From Letharia columbiana (Eukaryota > Ascomycota > Lecanoromycetes > Lecanorales > Parmeliaceae), in the NCBI RefSeq assembly GCF_014066305.1, contig NW_023501117.1, positions 62,001-126,000 of the forward strand: 64,000 bases of DNA. Direction: 5' to 3'. Of the stretch, positions 56,135-64,000 are shown piece by piece; within the stretch, counting starts at the first letter, position 1, and the number at the start of each line of letters is the position of its first letter. The notes under the pieces are model-generated. The model had not been told where the DNA came from. It made no database searches and saw only the letters and a list, made by a program, of their open reading frames with translations. Position numbers and translations under genes: made by a program.

Positions 56135-58767
56135 GTGCTCTCCACGTTCATCCGTCCTGATTGCTACCATCTTTTGGTCCCGTCGAAACCTCTTGACCGA
56201 AACCCTCTTTACTGTCTCGAGGTCAAGAAAGGGCCCGTTGCGCTTGATTCAATGGAGCTAGGTTTCAAGGCAAATGCAGGACCCCTAAACCAGATCGATG
56301 TACAACTTTTCAGTCTCGAGACTCCCGTGTATTTTGCGTATAGAGTCCATAGGTAGTAGACTACAAAGGCTAGGGCTCGATCTCTCCAGAAGGTGCTCTT
56401 GTCTTGCAATGCCAGCCTTGTAGCTGTTGGCACTTTCAGCCTTCCTGCGTACGTATTGAAACGATCAGAATATACTTCGTATGGAGCTGCAAGACAGCCG
56501 GGTGGCCGCTTCATTTCCATCAAGCTGCCCAAAGCCTCGACCAGCGCGAGTAAAGATGCAGGTTTATGCTGTATGCGTGCAGTGACCACTGCGCTGCTGT
56601 GCTTCCTCGACGAAGAGACAACGAGCGCCATCCTAGTGGCCGTCCTACGAGGTCAATTTTCTACATTATGATCAAGAAGATGTCATGTTAGAGACAGACG
56701 GTCCTTTGATTCCGGCTGTCCACCACTTCGTGAAAGGAGTGGCTCGTGAAGAAAGTATTGACCGGGGGCGAGAATCTATGCTCGGAAGCTTGATTCACAG
56801 AGTCAGCGGGTATCGAGCGCATCGCGAAATGACATTCAAGCCGGCGAAAGCATTGATCTCCATGAAGTCGAGTCATTGTTGGCGTGGCTTTCGGTTTCTT
56901 TTGGGAAACGTGACGCCCAAGTCTACCCAACTCGGAGCTTTCTCGTGTGGGCCATTGCCTTTGTTCTAGCAGACTTGGGGTTTGAGATTGAAGTCTCCAC
57001 AACAGCTATCACAACTACAGAGCAGTATAGTGATCATGTGAAAAAGAATGATTCACTATCAGCGCCGACTGTCTACTACGTTGGGGCTTCCGTAGGTCCT
57101 ACGGATCCGCAACATGTTCCTCGGCATGAAGTCCAGGTTGTTCCCAAATATCGTTATATCCCTATCCACGCGATTCCGGCAGTCGAGCTTCGCAATCATC
57201 TTCTTACAGAAGAGCTCCGTAAAGAGAGAGTGTCCTTAATCTGGAAAAACACTTTTGAGCATGTGCAGAGATATCTGACTGATCTGCCGCACATCCGGGA
57301 TATGACGGGCCTCTCGGGCCCATCAATAACCAGCACAAGGACTGCTGCACAGGGCGAACGGGCCACAAAACCGAAGGTCCTCTCCCAATACCAGCGTAGG
57401 GGGATACTGGAGCGATCTCGCTTTTGGACTCGCCCTTCGCCAGAGTCTTTGGAAGCTCTTCTTTCACCACTCATCTCCAAATTCCTCCCAGGAGACTGCC
57501 CTGACTGCACATCTCTATGGGATTCCGATCATTCGGTGGACAGCTGTTGGAGTGATGAATCTTTGGAGCTGGAAGGCGTCTCCTCGACCCACAATCAGCA
57601 TCCGCGGCTCTTCCTCAACGCTATACTGCTTGCCACACGGTATGCCATTGCTTGTCTGTTCCTCCGAGACGGAGATTCTTCGGCGGCCACAGACACCGAA
57701 GTCGTATTTAGACCTTCCAGGGTTGAGTCCGTTGGAACTTGCTTCGAATTTAGAGATTGGTGTGAAAATATGATGAGCATTGGAGCAATTGCATTGGCTC
57801 AGAAACACTCAACAAAAGTTGATGCTGGGCTCGTTCGTTTCAAGAAGAGTCTCTTCGAAGCTATTTCCGGGTTTGAAGGTGGCCAATTTGCGAGCCCTGG
57901 AACATTCGGATGCTTTGCAAATGGCGTCTCTATGGTTTCTTTGTTTCTACTTCAGCCGACACATCCAGCCTCGTAGAGTACCTGACCTTCAACACACAGT
58001 TCGGTCAAGCCCTGGACCTTCCCTTGGACGACAACGGCTTGATCGAGTCCGTCGAACACCAGACATCATTTAAACCGTACGAGTTTTCTCCTGCGGCCAA
58101 TCTTCCTCAAGGTCCAGACTCTCCGGACCATGAGCCGTTAACTACGCAGAAGACTAGGCCGTCTTGCTGGCATTCCTCAATGTTCCTTCGGCCCCCGGTG
58201 GTTGCAGCCAAAGCTCGCAGGCATTCACCATATTCCATGTCGCACTGTTCCTACTTGTCGCCAAGATTCCCCCACAACAGTACAGTCAACATACGTCAAT
58301 CCGGGGCTCGACCAGGACGAGATCTGGAACCAGTTCCCTACACGCACGCTCGTCACTTGGGACACTGCCATGTCCGGTTGACAGCAAATGAAGCCTTAGC
58401 ACCACACAAACGTCACTACATATTCGTCAAAGTTACAGACGACGAGTTCGAACAGGCACTGGCCCTGACTATGTTATTCGACCCGTCGTATTTGTCACAG
58501 AGGCCCGTCATCGAAAGGTTCCTTACCTCTTGTTTGTCTTGTGGAGTTACCACTGCTCGAGAGATCACGCGGTCCAAACATTGCTTGCCCAGCGAACAAG
58601 GGCGCAAAAACCCAGGGCATCAGCATGTTGAGGCACTAAGCAACTTCTGGAATGGAGATTCGGGACTAGGATTGGGATTCGTCTTTGCGCGTTCGATAGT
58701 AATCACGGCTTCGTTGATATGCCTTGGAGTGTGGGCGAGAATTTGTTCCCTAGCCTTTTGGTTGTAA
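56135..58767 (+). pseudogene. Fungus-specific gene with frameshifts and stops
   Basis: One long plus-strand gene broken at several points. The 5' part (VALDSMELGFKANAG, QIDVQLFSLETPVYFAYRV) meets two TAG codons at 56354-56359 and continues in frame as SLQKVLLSCNASLVAVGTFS. A shift near 56665 gives FLHYDQEDVMLETDGPLIPA; another near 56840 gives IDLHEVESLLAWLSVSFGKR, which opens a clean 366-codon stretch (DAQVYPTRSFLVWAIAFVLA, VVPKYRYIPIHAIPAVELRN). A third shift near 57965 switches from FLLQPTHPA to SLVEYLTFNTQFGQALDLPL. The end at 58767 has a hydrophobic helix (SIVITASLICLGVWARICSL). I associate the middle part with uncharacterised ascomycete proteins. Some breaks might be unrecognised introns, but not the one at 57965. 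Confidence 0.6.
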
Positions 58768-59613
58768 TCAACTCGAGAAGGAATGCACCCCATTGCATCT
58801 TTACGCATGTATAGATGCTTAGATGAGCAAAGTGACTCGGGTGTATATGGACTGGGGTTCTTATGTGATGAGCCGACACTGTAATACTGCCAAAGTGGAT
58901 TTTCCGTTCCATTAGAATTTTTAAGGTTTGACAGCTTTAGCGACAGTGCCAAGAATTGATAGATCCCCGCTAACTCTGGGCAGTGCAGTTGCTCTCTGCC
59001 ACGTTGGTCCGCCTCGTTCAACGACTCAGACTACTCGAAGGATAACATTGCGTGCCACCTCCTCAACCAACAGCAGACGGCCTGTTGTACCTACATCATC
59101 AATCTTCACTCCTGGCGCGAAGGATTCTGGAAAGACCAGCGCTACTGCTGCCATGCGGCGTAGCAGCGGTTCCACCACCTACGCTTTGGGACATATCACA
59201 GCATGGCTCGAAACCTTGACGCCTTCGCTCGCGGAAGAAGGAGGGTTGGCGAGCACAACGTCGCAAATTGATTCGCTTGGCTGATGAGCGGGCACCAAGC
59301 TCCTCGGGCGGTGATGAGCTGAACAGTTAGCGGAAAGCCAACATTTGAGCTTTTCGGCGTCTACGGAGAGCGTGAAACAGCCGGTGGTGGGCGGTATCCT
59401 TTTCACTGCCTCCTCGAGCGTGAACTTGTAGATCTGAACGAATCTATTCTTGCCCGCGTCATGTTTCTTCACGCGGCTCCGTCTTCGCTCCTCTAGAGCC
59501 GTGCAGCGAGTCTTCTCTCCTGCTGCCCGACATCTCTCCTCCCCTCTGACCGATTCCCCTGCTCTGCGATCCTTCTCATCAGAACATTGCCCATCCCTCC
59601 GCATCCATCAATA
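58768..59613. other. Intergenic, no supported gene
   Basis: Several overlapping frames of 118-141 codons on both strands, none with a domain or intron. The right end is the promoter/leader of the following gene. Confidence 0.35.
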
Positions 59614-60539
59614 ATGTTTGCCGTCACTCTCCTCCTCCTGACCCTCTACTCCCCCCTCCTCCTCCTCGCCCAACAAGTCTGCTACTATCCCGATGGCACG
59701 GAAGCAACAGCCGACACACCATGCAACAGCTCGGCGTCGAACACCCCGACCGACGCTTCCTCGTGCTGCCACGACAGCTCAAACTCCTACTGCCAAGACA
59801 ACAACCTCTGCACCTGGAACGGAGCCATGTACCGGGGCGCATGCACGGACAAGTCATGGAAGAGCCCAAACTGCCCCCAGCAGTGTACCGAAGGTTCCAC
59901 ACCCCCCCCCCTCCTTCCCTCCTCCTTTAACAACAACTGACACTCCCCTCCCCAGCTCAACGCAACACAGCCATGAACATCTTCCCCTGCCCCGCCACCG
60001 GCGTCTGGGAATGCGAACGCACCAGCGCCTGCGCCTCCAACTTCACCCTCCCCAACTTCGGCCTCCTCCTGCGCGACTCCCAGCTCCCGGGCGCCCAACC
60101 CGACGGCATCGGGCTCGCCGACCCCTCCGCCTCCTCCTCCTCCTCCGCCGCGACGGCGACCGTGACCGTGACCGCCGGGGGCGCGGCCTCGTCCTCCACC
60201 CCGACGGCGACGGCGACCGCGTCGACGGGCTCCGACGCCTTGGCCGTGGGCCTCGGCGTCGGGATACCGCTCGGGGCGCTCCTGGTGGCGTGCGTCGCGC
60301 TGCTGGTCCGGCAGCAGCGGAGGTTGAAAGCGGAGAGGGCGGTGGCGGCGCCGTTGGGGGGCTTCCCGGAGGGGAAGGGCGGGGGCTACAAGGGGCGGGA
60401 GCCGGGGACGTACGGCGCGCAGGAGTTGCCGGGGCAGGGGGCGGTGCCGGAGCTGAGCGAGAACAAGAACCGTGTCCATGAGTTGGGGGGGAACTATATG
60501 CCCGGGTCGCCGCCGCCGCCGCCGCCGTTGTCGAAATAG
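59614..60539 (+). CDS. Single-pass cell-surface protein with Cys-rich ectodomain
   Basis: Exons 59614-59893 and 59956-60539, 62-nt C-rich intron, 287 aa in frame. A signal peptide (MFAVTLLLLTLYSPLLLLAQ) precedes an ectodomain with about ten cysteines (QVCYYPDGTEA, SSCCHDSSNSYCQDNNLCTW, RGACTDKSW, NCPQQCTE, FPCPATGVWECERTSACASN). A Ser/Thr/Ala stalk (TATVTVTAGGAASSSTPTAT) leads to one membrane helix (ALAVGLGVGIPLGALLVACV) with a basic stop-transfer (RQQRRLK) and a glycine/proline-rich cytosolic tail ending PPPPPPLSK. This plan is common among ascomycete Mid2/WSC-like wall-sensor candidates; a sensing role is inferred only. The second exon is much richer in G+C than its neighbours. Confidence 0.85.
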
Positions 60540-61068
60540 TCGGTGGGGGCAGGGTGCGCGGCGGGGTTCGGTTGTGGTGGTAGGGTCATGGCTTGGGAGC
60601 GGTGAAGTGGGAGCCTGTTCGGTGTGGAATGAGTGTATATACTGTATATAAAGTTTCCGTACAATCCCGTCAATCTTTCTGGCGCCATGATCATCGAGCT
60701 CCAGAAGTTTGGTGTGTGCTTCGATGGATTTCATAATCAAACACGGCGTCACCCCACCGTCAATCCCACACAGGTGTAATACAGACACTGAACGCCTATC
60801 GAAGGATGGACTCCCGTAACAACATGGGGTATCTAGTACGGTCAAAGTCGCCTATGCCAATAATGCACGAACCGAACCGGGAGACCGGCAAAAGAGCGCT
60901 TCGAACGTAATGCAAGCAATCAATGCTTCAAAACCCCAACGCCCCTACGACACTGGCTCTTGCAGTCAAGGGAATCTCCGCCACACTGGCAGCGACATGC
61001 ATCTCTTGGAGCCGAAACAGCCAGGGATCAGTGCTATGATCCGTACAGCGCCAAAGTATCGAGAGCAT
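60540..61068. other. Convergent 3' region
   Basis: Between two gene ends facing each other; no gene seen. Confidence 0.4.
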
Positions 61069-62477
61069 TCAAGGGATCGCCCCGGAAGCCAACTTAGCAT
61101 CCTGATACGTCGGCAACTGACCACTCAAATCACCATACGTCGGAGCCGCCATCTCCAGCTCCTGCGTAGCCATCGGGGATGCGTAGTCCGCTGCCAAAAG
61201 GTCGAATTTGTAGGACGCGAACTCGGCCTTGAACGTCTTCTGCGCACAATCGACAGAGAGCTTGACGGCTAGTCCTAGCACATTTCGGAGTCAGCATTCT
61301 CATTCGTTCATGAAAATCTGAGTAATGACATGTTTGGGGAGTGAGGAAGGGTGCTAGATTGAGTAAAATGTTCCTTCAGCATGTCTCAGGACTCAGAACG
61401 CAATCTCGAACAGGAAGAGACAGCTCCGAAAAGTGCCTTACTGTATGTGCGTCTGATATTGAACGTGCTGAATGTAGGTTTCTGGTGCCAGGGGACCTTG
61501 ATCCGCATTAATTTCTGCAGGTCCATGGACTCGGTTACCGGTGGTGCCTTGTCCATATCTGCAGAGTAGTCGATCGACGCGATGTGGAACTCGTCACTCC
61601 AGTCCCTTTGCTCATCGCCTTCGCGGAACATTTCGTCGCGGATGCATTGGATGTAGGTGTTGGCTTGCAGCTCTACGATGCATTTCCGTAGCGTCACTAT
61701 CGGGTGTGATTGTGTTGTGGATGCTTCAATGTCGTGCTCCAATCTGAGTATTAGAGGGAGTGAGTGGGCCAGAATTCCAACTTTGGGGAGGAGCATATGC
61801 AATTTAAACACCGCGACGGGAAGCTTGGACGTGCGGATGGACTGAAGCTTTTCCTTGAAGGTGATAGGTCCATTTTCGTGACCGGGCTGGAGTCGAAGAC
61901 TGTAGCAGGCTATTGTTTGACCCTTTTCGATGAAATCCGGTTTGAAGGTTTCGATGTCTCTGGTCGTGATAAAATCGAGCGTCTTTTCGGTTTTTAGGTC
62001 TCCCAGGGAAAAGATCTTCGTTCTATTGCCGATGAGGGACGCTTCGAGTTCGTATTTGACGAAGCACTCGCCTCGCCAATTTGAATAGAAGCTGTGCTTG
62101 TCATTGGCGAAGGAGGGAGGTAAACTTTGTTGAGGATTGATGTCGAAAAGGCCATGGCGCTGCTTGAACGGATCGGCGCCGCGGGCCACACAGCGGGGTG
62201 GGAATGTGAAGCTGAATGGCCAACTGTGCCCATTGGTTTTCATGGTGTTGGGACCCTTGAAGAGAACCTGTCTGTACTCCAGTAGAGGGGCTCTTCCTCT
62301 GTAAGTCGAACTACTGTTATTGCCATTCCTCCGTACCACCTTGGTTTTGCATCTGCCGACAAGGCTTATCGTGATGATCTCGACATCAATGTCTACATCC
62401 CCATGCAGGGAGACGGTGCCTGAAATTGTTGCGCCAGCCCTGCACTTGGTGTTCGGTATATTGATCCGGATCGACAT
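61069..62477 (-). CDS. Arrestin-like protein
   Basis: Exons 61442-62477 and 61069-61274, 167-nt intron (GTAAGG...GCTAG), 413 aa in frame. The N-terminal arrestin fold is clear: MSIRINIPNTKCRAGATISG, VSLHGDVDIDVEIITISLVG, YRQVLFKGPNTMKTNGHSWP with FSFTFPP, then a partner-like loop and ECFVKYELEASLIG. The C-terminal arrestin half carries TIACYSLRLQPGHENGPITF, LPLILRLEHD, LRKCIVELQANTYIQC, and after the intron LAVKLSVDCAQKTFKAEFAS. The tail has LPTYQD, not a strict PPxY motif. Fungal alpha-arrestins link membrane cargo to the Rsp5/NEDD4 ligase or act in pH sensing (PalF). Without a PPxY motif this one resembles the short arrestin-like proteins of unclear role. Confidence 0.85.
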
Positions 62478-64000
62478 TGTGGGACGCGATAAGGGATATG
62501 TGTCCTAGGATGAAGCGGGAAAAATTCACCAGACCCTGGACCTAGATTGATAGTGAGAAAGGCAATTATGCTGAAGGGAAAGTTCATAATGATAGAAGAG
62601 GTGTGGCAGAGCATCGTAATGTGAATTTAGGCAGAACCCAACGAAATCTCAAGTTTTAGATATGTAAAGAGGAAGAAAACTACTTGGCGCATACTCCGTG
62701 CAGTGCAACAATAATAGTACAAAGGCGCTCCGGATCATTCTCGTAGCCTACCACATGAGCCTGGGTAGGCGCGTTGTTGTATGAGATTGCAGTGCTGCAC
62801 ATTATTATTACTATTTTTTTTTCCTTTTCCCCACGTTGAGGTCAAAGCGGCTGAATCAGAAATGGTTACGTGCAGCCCGAGCTGCAAGTTTGACAGCTCG
62901 ATGGCGCTATATCGAAAGACTCGGAATGAAAATTGAGCCAGACGGAAGAAGACGAGGAATGATTCCACGTATCAGATGAAGTGAAATGATTTCTATGTCG
63001 CGAAGGAAGTAACAAAGGGTCAAAGCGCAAGATTTTCTTGAAGGTGACGGGACGGGACTGACCTGAACAGGCGTACCAGAGTGATGGCCCTAAGTTTTTC
63101 TTTTGATTGTTTGGACTTTGAAGCGCCGGTTGATGCAGCTAGCTCAATGATCGATGATGCCGCGCGTTGATAAATGATAATGATACTATCATACGCTCAA
63201 TGCCCTGCTTCTCACATGGTGCCGGGGGGGAGGAACTGGGGGAGAATGACTCTCGCACAAAGATTAATTCATGCAGGAGGCAGAAATGGGCAGGCTACTT
63301 CTTTGACAGAGTGCTGCTAAAAGCCTAATACTATGAGGGGTATGTACTGTATGAGCGTACTTTATCTTAGCGAATAGTGGGGCCTGGATTAAAGTGGTAC
63401 CTTGTCTTAGTGCCCGCTCAGGCTAATAGCCGAGGTAGCCAGATTCCGTTAACACTTCAGAGATCTGAATACTCTAGCATCATTATATATCCCGGTAACC
63501 TGTCCTGTAGGATCCAAGTCATGCTCGTCTTAAGCCAGTAAGAAATCAATCCGACATTCGGCTCCTGTACGGGTCCTCTTGGCTGCCGTAGCTGATCCTT
63601 GGGAATTGCGAAATAGGAACATGAGGTGGGCATATTTTGCACGTCTCGGTTAGGGATGACCAGCCCTTGAATTTTTGGAAGTCTTGGCATGTAATTTTGC
63701 TGAAATTTCAGAAATGATTGAAGTGATGAAATACATTAACGCGATTAGATAACTCGCTAATGTTCTGATAGGATAGAAAAGTGGTAATATGGCCGGACTT
63801 GGTTACTAAGCATAGTCAACTAATAAATCATCTTGAATCTGCCCAGTAAGTGGGTCTTGGCGTACTTGACTATGAAATTCATGAAATCGAGCTAAATCGA
63901 CTAATTACTGCAATTTCAGTATCGATACATGTTTTTATGAAATTTGGCATCCCCAGTCTCGGTGCAAGGCTTGTGGGTGCGTGCATAACGTGGGGGAATG
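62478..64000. other. Intergenic, right edge
   Basis: The arrestin-like gene's 5' flank and then 1.3 kb with only short chance frames (the longest, 77 codons, at 63690-63457). No repeat or RNA gene recognised. C+G content falls towards the edge. Confidence 0.4.

Noticed and set aside
59693..60481. 262-codon plus ORF overlapping the same gene in another frame
   Set aside because: Arg/Gly/Pro-rich shadow of the GC-rich exon; crosses the intron.
59787..60845. 352-codon minus ORF opposite the cell-surface gene
   Set aside because: Open only because the second exon of the plus-strand gene is very GC-rich; Arg/Gly/Pro text without a domain, and the plus strand has signal peptide, splice sites and membrane helix.

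Overview
The window is nuclear DNA of a filamentous ascomycete (Pezizomycotina). Short spliced introns (about 48-170 nt, GT...AG, CTNAC-like branch sites), fungus-restricted families (PTH11-type receptor, GLEYA adhesin, NACHT/STAND NLR with a DUF7708-like N-terminus, arrestin-like protein) and a block that looks saturated by repeat-induced point mutation (RIP) all point this way. I cannot name the species; Leotiomycetes or Dothideomycetes are plausible guesses only. Most spliced models below were built by hand, and each keeps one continuous frame across its exons.

Layout. 1-5260 is an AT-rich block almost free of CA/TG dinucleotides, a RIP-degraded repeat. It stops abruptly inside the 5' part of an NLR gene (5319-10472). 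10.5-23 kb is an accessory, decaying stretch: remnants of a FAD-linked oxidase, a TPR-like protein, a USP-like protease gene with several in-frame stops and other broken ORFs, mixed with an intact 3-hydroxyacyl-CoA dehydrogenase-like gene, a predicted secreted protein and a 90-aa gene. 24.0-27.2 kb holds a PTH11/rhodopsin-like receptor and a small unknown gene. 27.3-38.8 kb is a gene-dense core block: mitochondrial Obg GTPase (Mtg2-like), FTS/AKTIP-like inactive E2, a VWA-like protein, PEX7, a repeat-containing protein and a compact RBR E3 ligase. 38.8-43.4 kb is gene-poor, with a G-run cluster and a cysteine-rich secreted protein. 43.4-48.8 kb holds an unknown conserved protein, an AlkB-like dioxygenase with CUE-like and GRF modules, and a JmjC hydroxylase. 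49-59 kb is again accessory: an SDR pseudogene, a repeat-bearing GLEYA adhesin, a broken PigL_N-type gene and a frameshifted fungus-specific gene. 59.6-62.5 kb holds a single-pass cell-surface protein and an arrestin-like protein; the last 1.5 kb looks empty.

Themes. There is no operon and no recognisable biosynthetic cluster. Core genes serve organelle function (Mtg2, PEX7), ubiquitin-related processes (UEV-like, RBR) and 2-oxoglutarate oxygenase chemistry (AlkB, JmjC). Accessory genes fit the cell surface, secretion and self/non-self sensing (NLR, adhesin, secreted Cys-rich proteins, PTH11 receptor). The window alternates intact core genes with graveyards in which stops often look like C-to-T changes (CGA to TGA, CAG to TAG), consistent with but not proof of past RIP.
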